Shown here piece after piece: positions 26,123-36,546 of a DNA stretch of 64,000 nucleotides. The notes beneath the pieces were generated by a model that did not search any database, had not been told where the DNA came from, and saw nothing but the letters and a program-made list of their open reading frames with translations. The first letter of the stretch is position 1. Every line of letters begins with the position of its first letter. This DNA is from an uncultured Serinicoccus sp. (GTDB taxonomy: Bacteria; Actinomycetota; Actinomycetes; Actinomycetales; Dermatophilaceae), in contig NZ_CANKYH010000004.1 of the NCBI RefSeq assembly GCF_947487915.1, positions 186,001-250,000 of the forward strand, written 5' to 3'. Position numbers and translations under genes: made by a program.

Positions 26123-28066
26123 TCAGGGGAGGTCGGCGGGGTCGGCGGAGGGCAGACCGCAGACCGTCCCTCGGCAGACCAGCGCCAGCCCCGGGCCGAC
26201 CTCCTCGGCGGGGTCGCCACCACCGGTCGTGGGGCACACGACGAGGATGCCCGCCGGGGTGCGCCCGGCGGCCCGCGCCAGGTCGGCGCCCGGTCGCGCC
26301 CCCAGGTGCACCGTCACCGGACCGGCGGCCAGCTCCTCGGCCGCCACCAGGGACCACCCGGCGAAGCGTGGCGCCTGCTGCGCAGTGGCCGCCACCCGTG
26401 CGAGGGCCCGACGGGCGCGGTCCAGCCGGTCCGCGCGGGAGCCCTGCGCCCCGGCCCGCACGAGCGCGACGGTGAGGGCGGACAGCCCCCCGGGCTCGGC
26501 GTTGTCGCCGGTGGATGACGGGGCGAGGAAGAGCTGCTCGCCGTCGCGCCCCGTGGCCGCGAAGCCCCCGTCCGGCTCGCCGAAGAGGTCGAGGGCGCGG
26601 TCGAGGAGGTGGTCGGCCTCGGCGAGCCACCGCGCGTCCCCGGTCGCCCGGTGCAGGGCCAGGAGGCCGTCGGCGAGGGCGCCGACGTCCTCGGCCACGC
26701 CCAGGGAACGGCCGACGACGCCGTCCCGCGAGCTGCGTCGCAGGCGCCCGTCGACGACGTGGACGTCCAGGAGGAAGCGGGCGCAGCGCGCGGCGAGGTC
26801 GACCCAGTCCTCCTCCCCGAACACCCAGCCGGCGTGCGCCAGCGCACCCACCAGGAGCCCGTTCCAGGCGGTCACGACCTTGTCGTCCCGCCCCGGCTGG
26901 GGTCGCAGGCTGCGGGCGACGTCCAGGCGCTGCCGGACCCCGTCGAACCAGGCGCGGTCGTCGGGGTCGGAGCGCAGCTGCAGCGTGGATCGGCCGTCCT
27001 CGAAGGTGCCGGCCCCGGTGACCCCGAGCAGGTCCGCGGCCGCCTCGCCGTCCTCGGGTCCCAGGACGGCCGCGAGCTCTGCCCGGGTCCAGGTGTAGGT
27101 CGCCCCCTCCACCCCCTGGGTGTCGGCGTCCAGCGAGCTGGCGAAGGCCTCCTGCTCGGTCCAGAGCTCGCGGACCAGCCACTCGACCGTCTCCCGGACG
27201 ACCCGTTCCGCCCAGGGTCGTGAGGTCTCGTCGGTGCGGGCCAGATCGGTGTAGACCCCCAGCAGCAGAGCGTTGTCGTAGAGCATCTTCTCGAAGTGGG
27301 GGACCACCCAGGCGCGGTCCACGGCATACCTCGCGAACCCGCCGCCGACCTGGTCGTAGGTGCCGGACCGGGCCAGGTGCTCGCAGGTGCTCCGCACCAT
27401 CGTCAGGGCGTGCTCGTCGCCGGTGCGGGCGTGGTGGCGCAGGAGGAACGCCAGGACCATGGACGGCGGGAACTTCGGCGCGCCGCCGAACCCGCCCCAC
27501 TGGGGGTCGTACTCGCTGGCCAGGGAGGCCACCGCGCCCTCGAGGTCGACGGTGCCCCCGCCCTCCGCAGCGCCGGACCGCGCGGAGGCCTCCCGCAGCC
27601 GCGCGGCCACCTCCCCGGCCCCCTGCTCGAGGCGATCCCGCTCCGAGGACCACTGCCGGGCGGCGGCGCGCAGCAGCCGGAGCAGGTCGTGCTTCGGCAG
27701 GTAGGTCCCCGCCCAGAACGGCTCGCCGGCGGGGGTGAGCAGACAGGTCATGGGCCACCCGCCGTGCCCGGTGAGCGCGGTGGTCGCGCTCATGTAGGCG
27801 GCGTCGACGTCCGGCCGCTCCTCCCGGTCCACCTTGACCGCCACGTAGCCCTCGCGCAGGACCTGGGCCACCTCCTCGTCCTCGAAGGACTCGTGCGCCA
27901 TGACGTGGCACCAGTGGCAGGCGGCATACCCCACGGACAGCAGGACGGGCACCCCGCGGTGCCGGGCCTGCTCGAAGGCGTCCTCGCCCCACTCCCACCA
28001 GTCCACCGGGTTGTCCGCGTGCTGCAGGAGGTAGGGCGAGGTGCTGCTGGCGAGACGGTTCGGCAT
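26123..28066 (-). CDS. thioredoxin-domain YyaL/SSP411-like protein (DUF255)
   Basis: 647 aa. The N-terminal DUF255 thioredoxin-like domain starts [21 protein letters not shown] and has the CHWCHVM active-site motif near residue 50. [11 protein letters not shown] and GTYLP follow. The rest is an (alpha/alpha)6-barrel-like region related to N-acylglucosamine epimerases. Function in bacteria is unsettled. Length is normal and no frame break is seen. Confidence 0.9.
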   Translation of the reverse strand: MPNRLASSTSPYLLQHADNPVDWWEWGEDAFEQARHRGVPVLLSVGYAACHWCHVMAHESFEDEEVAQVLREGYVAVKVDREERPDVDAAYMSATTALTGHGGWPMTCLLTPAGEPFWAGTYLPKHDLLRLLRAAARQWSSERDRLEQGAGEVAARLREASARSGAAEGGGTVDLEGAVASLASEYDPQWGGFGGAPKFPPSMVLAFLLRHHARTGDEHALTMVRSTCEHLARSGTYDQVGGGFARYAVDRAWVVPHFEKMLYDNALLLGVYTDLARTDETSRPWAERVVRETVEWLVRELWTEQEAFASSLDADTQGVEGATYTWTRAELAAVLGPEDGEAAADLLGVTGAGTFEDGRSTLQLRSDPDDRAWFDGVRQRLDVARSLRPQPGRDDKVVTAWNGLLVGALAHAGWVFGEEDWVDLAARCARFLLDVHVVDGRLRRSSRDGVVGRSLGVAEDVGALADGLLALHRATGDARWLAEADHLLDRALDLFGEPDGGFAATGRDGEQLFLAPSSTGDNAEPGGLSALTVALVRAGAQGSRADRLDRARRALARVAATAQQAPRFAGWSLVAAEELAAGPVTVHLGARPGADLARAAGRTPAGILVVCPTTGGGDPAEEVGPGLALVCRGTVCGLPSADPADLP

Positions 28067-28097
28067 GCCCCCAGTCTGCCTCGCCGGGCGGTGAGGT

Positions 28098-29075
28098 TCA
28101 GGGCAGGCTCATGCCCGGGAAGGCCTGCTCGGGGACACCCAGCCGGTCCGCCCAGAGGCCGGCCTGCAGGACGAGCCGCAGGTAGGACTCCACCTGTTGC
28201 ACGTCCGACCCGGCACGGTCGGCGACGGACAGCACCGCCGGTCCGACGTCCTGCACCACGGCCCGCGCGAGCGCGAGCCGCTGCTCGCCGTCGGCGAGCG
28301 GCTCGGGGAGGTCGTAGCCCAGCGGTGGCACCGGGGCGGCGTCCCCGGCCAGCGTGACGAGGGAGCGGGTGACCGAGCGCAGCGGGGCCAGCACGTCCTC
28401 GTAGCGCTCCCGCTCCTCGCCGCCGGAGCGCGCCGTGACCACCTCCAGCGCGAAGACGGCGGGACGGGTGCGGGCCAGGACGGGGACCGCCGCGGTCCCG
28501 GTCGGTCCGACCAGCGGGGGCCAGTCCGTGCCGGCCCCCAGACGATCTGCGCTCGCGAGGTGCTGGGCCGCGAGCGACAGCAGCATGGGACGGTGCACCG
28601 AGGTGGAGGTCGCGACACCCTCGAGCATGGCGGCCAGGTCCTCCCGCACCCTGCGCCCGACCTCGATGAGCTCCGTCGGGCCGGCCGAGGTGACCGCGGC
28701 GTCGTCCCCCGGGGAGGTGGTCGCCGCCGCGACGTCCGCACCGCCCGGCACCCCGCTGCCGCCGAGTGCCCGCAGGACCAGGTCGAGGCGTTCCTCCTGA
28801 GTGGTCCACACGTCGTCGAGGGTGCGCGCCAGCTGCCGGCCCTGCCCGGTCGGGCGGGTGCCCGCCAGCAGGTCGCGGTATCCGGCGACCCGGTGCCGGG
28901 CGTCCTCGAGCAGGGGCAGGTCCGGGGTCGCGCGACCCTCCTGCGCGTCGGTCGAGGGGTCGGGGGACCACGGCGTACGCAGTCGCTCGCCGCTGCATCC
29001 GGTGAGCACGGCCCCCGTCGCGACGCCGGCTCCCACGCGCAGGAGGGTGCGGCGGGAGGTGGCGGCAGGGGGCAT
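28098..29075 (-). CDS. Tat-exported lipoprotein with ferritin-like (DUF4439-type) domain
   Basis: 325 aa. The N-terminus has a twin-arginine SRRTLLRVG followed by a lipobox ending in LTGC, so it should be exported by Tat and lipidated. The C-terminal ~130 residues ([49 protein letters not shown]) resemble the ferritin-like DUF4439 proteins that often precede rimP in actinobacteria. The metal-binding Glu/His set is not obvious. ATG 29075 is chosen over 29084 because GAGG is correctly spaced for it. It diverges from rimP. Confidence 0.65.
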   Translation of the reverse strand: MPPAATSRRTLLRVGAGVATGAVLTGCSGERLRTPWSPDPSTDAQEGRATPDLPLLEDARHRVAGYRDLLAGTRPTGQGRQLARTLDDVWTTQEERLDLVLRALGGSGVPGGADVAAATTSPGDDAAVTSAGPTELIEVGRRVREDLAAMLEGVATSTSVHRPMLLSLAAQHLASADRLGAGTDWPPLVGPTGTAAVPVLARTRPAVFALEVVTARSGGEERERYEDVLAPLRSVTRSLVTLAGDAAPVPPLGYDLPEPLADGEQRLALARAVVQDVGPAVLSVADRAGSDVQQVESYLRLVLQAGLWADRLGVPEQAFPGMSLP

Positions 29076-29096
29076 GGGCGCCATCCTCGCAGACGG

Positions 29097-29102
29097 TAGG
29101 CT
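29097..29102 (+). promoter_or_regulatory. -10-like TAGGCT for the rimP operon
   Basis: TAGGCT would start transcription near 29109 and give a leader of about 70 nt with GAGGAG before rimP. Confidence 0.4.
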
Positions 29103-29177
29103 GTCCACCCCGGGGCCGTACGCCGCGGGCACCTGTGCGTGCCCGGCCCGCCGACAGCAGAAGACGAGGAGCACCGC

Positions 29178-29693
29178 ATGGACGCCCGCGCCGCCGCCGC
29201 GACGATCACGCAGCACACCTCCGAGGCCCTGCAGCACGCCGGCCTGGGCGTGGTGGTCGACGACGTCAGGGTGCAGGAAGCCGGCCGGCGACGGCTGGTC
29301 CGCGTCCTGCTCGCCCGTGACGTGTCCACCATCCCCGCCGAGGACATCACGTCCCCGGTCGAGCCGCTGAGCCTCGACGAGGTGTCCGAGGCCACGACGA
29401 CGGTCTCCTCCGCCCTGGACGGGTGCGCGGTCATGGGCGAGCGTGCCTACACCCTCGAGGTGAGCTCGGCGGGCACCGACCGCGCGCTCACCACCCCCGC
29501 GGACTTCCGGCGCAACGTGGGGCGGCTGCTCACCGTGGTGCGCACCGACGGCAGCTCGACGACCTCGCGGCTGCTCGCCGCCGGGCCCTCGGAGCTGCGG
29601 CTGGAGGGGGAGGACCACCTGGTGCCGCTGTCCGAGGTGACGCGGGCCCAGGTCCAGATCGAGTTCACCCGCCCCGACGGAAAGGACGCATGA
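29178..29693 (+). CDS. rimP: ribosome maturation factor RimP
   Basis: 171 aa. The N-terminal domain includes [23 protein letters not shown] and [26 protein letters not shown]. The C-terminal Sm-like domain holds [11 protein letters not shown] and the DGKDA end. It assists 30S assembly. GAGGAG precedes the ATG at 29178. The stop overlaps nusA (ATGATG/TGA), the standard rimP-nusA coupling. Confidence 0.93.
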   Translation: MDARAAAATITQHTSEALQHAGLGVVVDDVRVQEAGRRRLVRVLLARDVSTIPAEDITSPVEPLSLDEVSEATTTVSSALDGCAVMGERAYTLEVSSAGTDRALTTPADFRRNVGRLLTVVRTDGSSTTSRLLAAGPSELRLEGEDHLVPLSEVTRAQVQIEFTRPDGKDA

Positions 29694-30724
29694 TGGACAT
29701 CGACATGGCCGCGCTCCGCTTGCTCGAGCGCGAGCGCGAGATCCCCATGGACGTCATCGCCGAGGCGATCGAGCAGGCTCTGCTCTCCGCCTACCAGCGC
29801 ATCGAGGGACATGCCCGGCACGCCCGCGTCGAGCTCGACCGGAGCAGTGGCCACGTCACCGTCTGGGCCCGCGAGGACCCGCCCGTGCTGGAGGACGGCA
29901 CGCGGGGCGAGCCCGGGCCGGAGTACGACGACACCCCCGAAGGTTTCGGGAGGGTCGCCGCCTCCACCGCCCGGCAGGTCATCACCCAGCGCATGCGGGA
30001 CCTCGAGGACGACGCGATCCTCGGGGACTTCCGTGGACGCGAGGGAGACATCGTCTCCGGCGTCATCCAGCAGTCCAACGACCCGCGCCGCGTGCTCGTG
30101 GACTTCGGGACGATCGAGGGCGAGCTGCCGGTCTCCGAGCAGGTGCCGGGGGAGAGCTACGCGCACGGGCAGCGGCTGCGCTGCTACGTCGTGAGTGCCA
30201 AGCGAGGGATGCGCGGGCCGCACGTCATGCTGTCGCGGACCCACCCCAACCTCGTGCGCCGGCTCTTCGCCCTGGAGGTGCCCGAGATCGCCGACGGCAC
30301 CGTGCAGATCGAGGCCATCGCCCGCGAGGCCGGCCACCGCACCAAGATCGCGGTCCACTCACCGGTGCCGGGGGTCAACGCCAAGGGCGCCTGCATCGGC
30401 CCCATGGGTCAGCGGGTGCGGGCCGTGATGGCCGAGCTGCAGGGCGAGAAGATCGACATCGTCGACTACGACGACGACCCGGCGTCCTTCGTGGCGGCGG
30501 CGCTGTCGCCCGCGCGGGTGACCTCGGCGGCCGTGGTCGACACCCGCACCAAGCAGGTGCGGGTGGTGGTCCCCGACTACCAGCTGTCGCTGGCCATCGG
30601 CCGCGAGGGCCAGAACGCCCGCCTCGCCAACCGGCTGACCGGCTGGAAGATCGACATCCGGGCCGACACCGAGGAGCAGGTCGAGCACGGGGCAGCGGCC
30701 ACGTCGCCCGACGCCAGCGTGTAG
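29690..30724 (+). CDS. nusA: transcription termination/antitermination factor NusA
   Basis: 344 aa. The N-terminal RNA-polymerase-binding domain begins [14 protein letters not shown]. An S1 domain holds [15 protein letters not shown], and two KH domains follow ([35 protein letters not shown]). [18 protein letters not shown] is strongly conserved. It lacks the acidic C-terminal repeats of proteobacterial NusA, as expected for actinobacteria. ATG 29690 overlaps the rimP stop by 4 nt; ATG 29693 is an equal alternative. Confidence 0.96.
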   Translation: MMDIDMAALRLLEREREIPMDVIAEAIEQALLSAYQRIEGHARHARVELDRSSGHVTVWAREDPPVLEDGTRGEPGPEYDDTPEGFGRVAASTARQVITQRMRDLEDDAILGDFRGREGDIVSGVIQQSNDPRRVLVDFGTIEGELPVSEQVPGESYAHGQRLRCYVVSAKRGMRGPHVMLSRTHPNLVRRLFALEVPEIADGTVQIEAIAREAGHRTKIAVHSPVPGVNAKGACIGPMGQRVRAVMAELQGEKIDIVDYDDDPASFVAAALSPARVTSAAVVDTRTKQVRVVVPDYQLSLAIGREGQNARLANRLTGWKIDIRADTEEQVEHGAAATSPDASV

Positions 30725-30727
30725 AGT
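30722..30727 (+). promoter_or_regulatory. -10-like TAGAGT overlapping the nusA stop
   Basis: TAGAGT contains the nusA TAG stop and would start transcription near 30734. That would favour a downstream GTG (30756) as the ylxR start on that transcript. Confidence 0.35.
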
Positions 30728-31040
30728 GAAGGGTCGGACCGGAGTTGACCTCCCGGTGCGGGCAGGCTCGCCTGTGCGCACCTGCGTGGGGTGTCGGCGA
30801 CGGGACGAACAAGCCGCGCTGCTGCGGCTGGTGGCTCGTCGGGACGAGGCCGGATCGTGGACGGTCGTCCCGGACGAACGCCGACGTCTCCCGGGGCGGG
30901 GTGCCTACGTGCACCGGCGCACCGGGTGTGTCGAGTCGGCCGTGGCTCGCCGCGCCGTCGTCCGTGCGCTGCGCCTCTCGGCGCCGGTGACGGTCGATCT
31001 CGCGGAGGTGCTGCGGCACTCGGCGGAGCAGCACGGATGA
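30726..31040 (+). CDS. ylxR: YlxR family RNA-binding protein (DUF448)
   Basis: Up to 104 aa. PVRTCVGCRRR is the diagnostic YlxR start, and LPGRGAYVHRRTGCVESAVARRAVVRAL the conserved core. YlxR binds RNA or nucleoid and lies between nusA and infB in most Gram-positives, as here. The second Cys region reads HRRTGC. GTG 30726 is the longest start, 1 nt after the nusA stop; GTG 30756 is also possible. Confidence 0.88.
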   Translation: MKGRTGVDLPVRAGSPVRTCVGCRRRDEQAALLRLVARRDEAGSWTVVPDERRRLPGRGAYVHRRTGCVESAVARRAVVRALRLSAPVTVDLAEVLRHSAEQHG

Positions 31041-31129
31041 AGGACCTCGCCGGACCGACCGGTCCGGCGAGACGTACCACGGGCGGGCTACGGCCTGTCA
31101 TCGAGGACACCGGAAGCGGGATTGACGCT

Positions 31130-31163
31130 GATGAGCACCCGATGAGTACTCAGCGATGAGCAC
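31130..31163 (+). repeat. triple GATGAGYAC repeat in the infB leader
   Basis: GATGAG(C/T)AC occurs at 31130-31138, 31141-31149 and 31155-31163, about 70 bp before infB. I recall similar GATGAGTAC runs upstream of infB in other actinobacteria. The copies are too regular to be chance in this GC-rich sequence; the role (RNA element or protein site) is unknown. Confidence 0.7.
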
Positions 31164-31233
31164 CCACCAGCAGTAGTCGCGACCTCCCCGAGCGGGTTCG
31201 GTCGTGGCGCCAACACCAAGGAGACACCACACC

Positions 31234-34053
31234 GTGCCAAAGCTCAGGGTTTACGAGCTCGCCAAGGAGCTCGGGGTCGAGAGCAAAGAGCTGCTCGCCC
31301 ACCTGAAGGACCAGGGAGAGTTCGTGAGGTCGGCGTCGTCGACCATCGAGCCCCCCGTCGTACGCAAGATCCGGGAGAACCCGCCCGCGGGATCCGGGTC
31401 CACGACCTCTGGGTCGGACCAGGCACCGGCCGCGAAGCGGTCGGGATCTGCCGCCCCCAAGCCGGGCCCGGCGCGCAGCGCGAGCCCGGCCCCGGCCGCC
31501 GAGAAGGAGAAGGCGGACGCCCCGACGCCGGCGGCCCCCGAGGCCACGCCGGCGCCGCGCCCGAACGAGCCGGCCGCTCCGGAGCAGCCTGCACCGGCGC
31601 AGCCCGCCCCGCAGAAGCCCGCCGCGGAGCCCGCGCCCGGGAGCCAGACCCCGACGCCGCAGGCGCCCACCCCGCAGGCGCCGGCCGCCAAGGCTGCGCC
31701 CAAGACCCCGCGACCCGGCGCCAAGCCGGGCCCGCGGCCGGGCAACAACCCCTTCAGCTCCAACCAGGGGATGGGCCAGTCCCGCGACCGCCGCGGTGGT
31801 CAGGGCGATCGCGGCGGCTCGCCGCGGCCGGGCAACAACCCGTTCGCCACCAGCCAGGGCATGCCCCGACCCGGTGGTAGCCGAGGCTCCGAACGCCCGG
31901 CCGCACGCCAGGGCAGCGGTGCCGCCGGTCCTCGTCCCGGCGGCCCCCGTCCGAACCCGGGCATGATGCCGGCCCAGGCCGCGGTGCCCCGTCCCGGTGA
32001 GCGTCCTGCGCGCGGCGGTGGCCGTGGCCGCCCCGGTGGGGGCGGACCCGGTGGCCCCGGTGCTGCGGGAGGTTTCCGTGGCCCCGGTGGGGGACGTGGT
32101 GGCGGTCCCCGCGGCCGCGGCGGCACGGCGGGTGCCTTCGGTCGAGGTGGCGGGAAGGTCCGCGGTCGCAAGTCGAAGCGGGCCAAGCGCGCCGAGTTCG
32201 AGCAGATGCAGGCGCCCGCCATCGGCGGCGTCAACGTGCCCCGCGGCAACGGCGCGACCATCACGGTGCGCCGTGGTGCCTCGCTGACCGACTTCGCCGA
32301 CAAGATCAACGTCGACCCCGCGTCGCTGGTGACCGTCCTCTTCCACCTGGGAGAGATGGCGACCGCGACCCAGTCGCTCGACGAGGACACCTTCGGGGTG
32401 CTCGGCGCCGAGCTCGACTACACCATCCGTGTGGTGTCGCCGGAGGAGGAGGAGCGCGAGCTGTTCAGCTCCTTCAACATCGACCTCGATGCCGAGGCGG
32501 ACGCCGAGTCCGACGAGGACCTCGAGGCCCGCCCCCCGGTCGTCACGGTCATGGGTCACGTGGACCACGGCAAGACCCGGCTGCTGGACGCCATCCGGCA
32601 GGCCGACGTGGGCGCCGACGAGGCGGGTGGCATCACTCAGCACATCGGCGCGTACCAGGTGCACACCGAGCACGACGGTCAGGAGCGCGCGATCACCTTC
32701 ATCGACACCCCGGGTCACGAGGCGTTCACCGCCATGCGTGCCCGTGGTGCCAAGGTGACCGACATCGCGATCCTCGTCGTCGCTGCCGACGACGGCGTGA
32801 TGCCGCAGACGATCGAGGCGCTGAACCACGCGCAGGCGGCGGATGTGCCGATCGTGGTCGCCGTCAACAAGATCGACGTCGACGGTGCGGACGCGGCCAA
32901 GGTGCGCGGTCAGCTGACCGAGTACAACCTCATCGCCGAGGAGTACGGCGGCGAGACGATGTTCGTCGACGTGTCGGCCAAGAACCAGCTCAACATCGAC
33001 CAGCTGCTCGATGCCGTGCTGCTCACCGCCGACGCCGCGCTGGACCTGCGGGCCAACCCCGACAAGGACGCGCGCGGTGTGGCGATCGAGGCCAACCTGG
33101 ACAAGGGCCGCGGCGCGGTTGCGACCGTCCTCGTCCAGCAGGGCACCCTGCGGGTCGGCGACGCGATCGTCTCCGGCGGCAGCCACGGTCGGGTACGTGC
33201 CCTGCTCGACGAGCACGGCACCAACGTCGACGAGGCCACCCCGTCACGTCCGGTGCAGGTGCTCGGGATGGACACCGTGGCGCGGGCGGGCGACACCTTC
33301 TTGGTGGCACCCGACGACCGCACCGCCCGGCAGATCGCCGAGAAGCGCGAGGCCGCCGACCGACAGGCCGCGCTGGCGAAGTCCCGCAAGCGGATCAGCC
33401 TCGAGGACCTCAACCAGGCCCTCGCGCAGGGCAAGGTCGAGACCCTCAACCTCATCCTCAAGGGTGACGTGTCAGGGTCCGTGGAGGCCCTGGAGGACGC
33501 GCTGCTGCAGATCGACGTCGGCGACGAGGTCGACCTGCGCATCATCGACCGAGGGGTCGGCGCGATCACGATGAACAACATCAACCTCGCGGTCGCCTCC
33601 GACGCGGTCATCCTCGGCTTCAACGTCCGGGCGGAGGGTCAGAACGCCGACTACGCCGACAAGGAAGGCGTGGAGATCCGCTACTACTCGGTGATCTACC
33701 AGGCCATCGAGGACATCGAGAACGCCCTCAAGGGGATGCTCAAGCCCGAGTACGAAGAGGTCGAGACCGGGACGGCGGAGGTCCGCGAGATCTTCCGCAG
33801 CTCCAAGTTCGGCAACGTGGCGGGCTGTCTCGTGCGCAGTGGCGAGATGCGCCGCGGTGCCAAGGCCCGCATCACCCGCAACGGGGTCGTCATCACCGAG
33901 AACCTGCAGATCGCCGGCCTGCGGCGGTTCAAGGACGACGTCACCGAGGTCCGCGAGGGCTTCGAGTGCGGTGTCAACCTGGGGTCGTTCAACGACCTGC
34001 AGGCGGACGACCTCATCACCACCTACGAGATGCGGGAGATCCCGCGCAGCTGA
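31234..34053 (+). CDS. infB: translation initiation factor IF-2
   Basis: 939 aa. The N-terminus [22 protein letters not shown] is followed by a long Pro/Ala then Gly/Arg-rich linker (about 60-320), including two RPGNNPF blocks and [18 protein letters not shown] runs. The GTPase domain has GHVDHGKT near 440, DTPGHEAF and NKIDVDG near 544. C-terminal domains end [21 protein letters not shown]. It delivers initiator tRNA to the 30S subunit. GTG 31234 is preceded by AAGGAG. The infB leader carries a GATGAGYAC repeat and a terminator follows. Confidence 0.97.
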   Translation: MPKLRVYELAKELGVESKELLAHLKDQGEFVRSASSTIEPPVVRKIRENPPAGSGSTTSGSDQAPAAKRSGSAAPKPGPARSASPAPAAEKEKADAPTPAAPEATPAPRPNEPAAPEQPAPAQPAPQKPAAEPAPGSQTPTPQAPTPQAPAAKAAPKTPRPGAKPGPRPGNNPFSSNQGMGQSRDRRGGQGDRGGSPRPGNNPFATSQGMPRPGGSRGSERPAARQGSGAAGPRPGGPRPNPGMMPAQAAVPRPGERPARGGGRGRPGGGGPGGPGAAGGFRGPGGGRGGGPRGRGGTAGAFGRGGGKVRGRKSKRAKRAEFEQMQAPAIGGVNVPRGNGATITVRRGASLTDFADKINVDPASLVTVLFHLGEMATATQSLDEDTFGVLGAELDYTIRVVSPEEEERELFSSFNIDLDAEADAESDEDLEARPPVVTVMGHVDHGKTRLLDAIRQADVGADEAGGITQHIGAYQVHTEHDGQERAITFIDTPGHEAFTAMRARGAKVTDIAILVVAADDGVMPQTIEALNHAQAADVPIVVAVNKIDVDGADAAKVRGQLTEYNLIAEEYGGETMFVDVSAKNQLNIDQLLDAVLLTADAALDLRANPDKDARGVAIEANLDKGRGAVATVLVQQGTLRVGDAIVSGGSHGRVRALLDEHGTNVDEATPSRPVQVLGMDTVARAGDTFLVAPDDRTARQIAEKREAADRQAALAKSRKRISLEDLNQALAQGKVETLNLILKGDVSGSVEALEDALLQIDVGDEVDLRIIDRGVGAITMNNINLAVASDAVILGFNVRAEGQNADYADKEGVEIRYYSVIYQAIEDIENALKGMLKPEYEEVETGTAEVREIFRSSKFGNVAGCLVRSGEMRRGAKARITRNGVVITENLQIAGLRRFKDDVTEVREGFECGVNLGSFNDLQADDLITTYEMREIPRS

Positions 34054-34068
34054 GGTGACCTGACGGAC

Positions 34069-34112
34069 GACGAGGCCGGTCCCACGCCCCAGGGCGCAGG
34101 ACCGGCCTCGTC
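34069..34112 (+). terminator. terminator after infB
   Basis: A perfect 14-bp stem (GACGAGGCCGGTCC and its complement) encloses a 16-nt loop that can itself fold (CGCCCC/GGGCG). It begins 16 nt after the infB stop. There is no strong U-tract. Confidence 0.65.
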
Positions 34113-34132
34113 GCTCGGCACGACCAGGTCCG

Positions 34133-34138
34133 TAGGAT
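34133..34138 (+). promoter_or_regulatory. -10-like TAGGAT for rbfA
   Basis: TAGGAT lies just downstream of the infB terminator and about 53 nt before rbfA, so rbfA-truB-ribF may be re-initiated here. Confidence 0.4.
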
Positions 34139-34190
34139 GGGCCGGCCCCACCCTGCCGCGGGGGAGGCCCGACAGCCCGAGGAGGACGAG

Positions 34191-34643
34191 ATGGCAGACC
34201 AGGCACGCGCACGGCGCATCGCCGAGCGGACCAAGCAGCTGGTGACCCAGGGACTCTCCCAGGTGGTCAAGGACGAGAGGGTCGGCTTCGTGACGGTCAC
34301 CGACGTGCGGGTCACCGGCGATCTGCAGCACGCCAGCGTCTTCTACACGGTCCTGGGCAGCGACGAGGACCGGGAGGTGGCGGCGGAGATCCTCCAGACC
34401 TACCGCGGCCGGCTGCGCAGCTTCGTCGGCAAGGGGCTGGGCATCCGCCTCACGCCGACCCTGGAGTTCATCCTCGACGCGTTGCCCGAGGACGCCCAGC
34501 ACATGGACGAGCTGCTCCAGGAGGTGGCGCGGCGCGACGCCGAGCTCGCCGCCGGGCGTCGGGCGTCGGGCTACGCCGGCGAGGAAGACCCCTACCGCAA
34601 GCCGCGGACCGCAGAGGAGGACCAGGGGTCCTCCGGCGCATGA
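34191..34643 (+). CDS. rbfA: ribosome-binding factor A
   Basis: 150 aa, KH-type fold. It begins ADQARARRIAERTKQLV. GFVTVTDVRVTGDLQHASVFYTVLG is the conserved core, and RLTPTLEFILDALPEDA the second half. A charged tail follows (YRKPRTAEEDQG). RbfA acts in late 30S maturation and cold adaptation. GGAGGACG precedes the ATG. Its stop overlaps the truB start (ATGA). The nanoRNase (DHH) gene often found between rbfA and truB in actinobacteria is absent. Confidence 0.94.
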   Translation: MADQARARRIAERTKQLVTQGLSQVVKDERVGFVTVTDVRVTGDLQHASVFYTVLGSDEDREVAAEILQTYRGRLRSFVGKGLGIRLTPTLEFILDALPEDAQHMDELLQEVARRDAELAAGRRASGYAGEEDPYRKPRTAEEDQGSSGA

Positions 34644-35563
34644 GCCCTGCACCGCGGGCGCCCTTCGTAGGTGACGGCCTCCTCGTCGTGGACAAGCCCT
34701 CCGGGTGGACCAGCCACGACGTCGTCGCCCGGGCCCGCCGGCTGTGCGGGACCCGCAAGGTCGGTCACGCCGGCACGCTCGACCCGATGGCCACCGGGGT
34801 GCTCGTCCTGGGGGTGGGTCGGGGCACCAAGCTGCTGACCTTCCTCGTGGGGAGCGACAAGGCCTACACCGCCACCGTGCGGCTGGGGCAGGCCACCCTC
34901 ACCGACGACGCCGAGGGCGAGGTGGTCTCCACTGCGGACGTGACGGAGCTGTCCGAGGGACAGATCGCCGCCGCCGTGCGGAACCTCACGGGGGATCTCC
35001 AGCAGGTCCCCAGCGCCGTCAGCGCCATCAAGGTCCGGGGGGAGCGCTCCTACGCCCGGGTGCGCGCCGGCGAGGACGTGCAGCTGGCCGCCCGGCCGGT
35101 CCGGGTCGCCCGCTTCGAGGTGCGGCACGTCCGGTGGGAGGGCCCGACGGTGGACCTGGACGTCGAGGTCGAGGTCTCCTCGGGGACCTATGTCCGAGCC
35201 CTCGCCCGCGACCTGGGTGCCGCCCTCGGGGTCGGCGGCCACCTCACCGCCCTGCGACGGACCCGGGTGGGTGGGCTGGGGGTCGAGGCCGCCAGTGCGC
35301 TCGAGGCGTTGGCCGCCGACGGAGCGGCGGCCCGGCAGCTCGTCCCGCTGGCCGACGCCGCCCGGGCCACGCTCACCGCCCGGTTGCTCGACGACGCCGA
35401 GGCGAGAGCCCTCGGGCACGGTCGCCGCATACCCTCCGAGCAGCCCGGACGCAGCGAACCGGTGGCGGCGTTCGCCCCCGACGGGCGCCTGGTCGCGGTG
35501 CTCGACGAGTCGCGCGACGAGGCGCGGGCGCACGTGGTCCTGGCCCCCGCCGGGTCCGGTTAG
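34640..35563 (+). CDS. truB: tRNA pseudouridine(55) synthase
   Basis: 307 aa. It makes pseudouridine 55 in the T-loop of tRNAs. The catalytic Asp is in HAGTLDPMATGVLVLG near residue 46. DKPSGWTSHDVVARARR lies at the N-terminus. VPSAVSAIKVRGERSYARVRAGE and SSGTYVRALARDLG are family blocks. A C-terminal PUA-like part follows. It is translationally coupled to rbfA. The TAG stop forms part of the ribF -10 hexamer. Confidence 0.95.
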   Translation: MSPAPRAPFVGDGLLVVDKPSGWTSHDVVARARRLCGTRKVGHAGTLDPMATGVLVLGVGRGTKLLTFLVGSDKAYTATVRLGQATLTDDAEGEVVSTADVTELSEGQIAAAVRNLTGDLQQVPSAVSAIKVRGERSYARVRAGEDVQLAARPVRVARFEVRHVRWEGPTVDLDVEVEVSSGTYVRALARDLGAALGVGGHLTALRRTRVGGLGVEAASALEALAADGAAARQLVPLADAARATLTARLLDDAEARALGHGRRIPSEQPGRSEPVAAFAPDGRLVAVLDESRDEARAHVVLAPAGSG

Positions 35564-35566
35564 AGT
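35561..35566 (+). promoter_or_regulatory. -10-like TAGAGT for ribF, overlapping the truB stop
   Basis: TAGAGT includes the truB TAG stop and is followed by exactly 7 nt and the ribF GTG, a leaderless arrangement. Confidence 0.5.
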
Positions 35567-35573
35567 GACGCCC

Positions 35574-36539
35574 GTGCATCGCTGGACCAGCGTGGAGGAC
35601 CTTCCCGACGACCTCGGCCCGACGGTGGCGACCCTCGGCAACTTCGACGGCGTCCACCTCGGCCACCAGGCGGTGCTGCGCACCGTCACCGACCTGGCGC
35701 GGGAGCGTGGCGTCCCGGCGGTCGCCGTCACCTTCGACCCGCACCCGGTCGCGGTGCTGCACCCGGAGCGGGCGCCCCGGGAGATCGTCGGGCTGGAGCA
35801 CCGTCTGCAGCTGCTGGAGGAGGCGGGCCTCGACGGGGTGGTCGTCATCGAGTTCACCCGGGAGTACGCCCGGCTCCTGCCGGAGGACTTCGTCGTCGAG
35901 ACCTTCGTCGACGGGCTGCGGGCCGAGGTGGTCGTGGTCGGCCAGGACACGAGGTTCGGGCTGCACAACTCCGGGGACGTCGCCACCATGCGTCAGCTGG
36001 GCGAGGTGCACGGGTTCGAGGTGGTCGTGCAGCACACGGCCGGCGCCCTGGCGGACGGCCGGCGCACGTGGTCCTCGACCGCGCTGCGTCAGGCCATCGC
36101 CGACGGGGACATGGCCCTGGCGGCCCAGATCACCGACCGCCTCCACCGGGTCTCCGGCACCGTGGTGCACGGCCACCACCGCGGCCGGCAGCTCGGTTAC
36201 CCCACGGCCAACCTGGGCCCCGACCGGGTCGGCATGGTGCCGGCCGACGGCGTCTACGCGGGGTGGCTGGGGCGACCCTCCGCCGACGCCGACGACCCTG
36301 ACCGCCGACTGCCGGCAGCGATCTCCGTCGGGACCAACCCCACCTTCGACGACGTCGAGGAGCGCACGGTCGAGGCCTACGTGCTGGACCGCACCGACCT
36401 CGACCTCTACGGCGAGCTCGTCTGCGTCGACTTCCTGGCCCGCCTCCGCGGCAACGTCCGGTTCGGCTCCGTGGAAGAGCTCACCGAGCAGATGGCGCAC
36501 GACGTGGACCGGAGCCGCGCCCTGCTCGCGGGGGACTGA
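35574..36539 (+). CDS. ribF: bifunctional riboflavin kinase / FAD synthetase
   Basis: 321 aa. The N-terminal FMN adenylyltransferase domain has TLGNFDGVHLGHQAVL, VTFDPHPVAVLHP and the SSTALRQAI block near residue 165. The C-terminal riboflavin kinase domain has GRQLGYPTANLGP and PAAISVGTNPTFDD, then VDFLARLRGNVRF. It makes FMN then FAD. GTG 35574 is chosen because of the -10-like TAGAGT 7 nt upstream and the lack of a Shine-Dalgarno; GTG 35565 is a longer alternative. Confidence 0.95.
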   Translation: MHRWTSVEDLPDDLGPTVATLGNFDGVHLGHQAVLRTVTDLARERGVPAVAVTFDPHPVAVLHPERAPREIVGLEHRLQLLEEAGLDGVVVIEFTREYARLLPEDFVVETFVDGLRAEVVVVGQDTRFGLHNSGDVATMRQLGEVHGFEVVVQHTAGALADGRRTWSSTALRQAIADGDMALAAQITDRLHRVSGTVVHGHHRGRQLGYPTANLGPDRVGMVPADGVYAGWLGRPSADADDPDRRLPAAISVGTNPTFDDVEERTVEAYVLDRTDLDLYGELVCVDFLARLRGNVRFGSVEELTEQMAHDVDRSRALLAGD

Positions 36540-36546
36540 CCCCTCC

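Noticed and set aside
24942..27998. Continuous 1018-codon minus-strand frame that would fuse the LCP protein to an upstream segment
   Set aside because: The upstream part is an out-of-frame shadow of the YyaL-like gene. The LCP signal peptide and a GTG at 26060 mark the real start.
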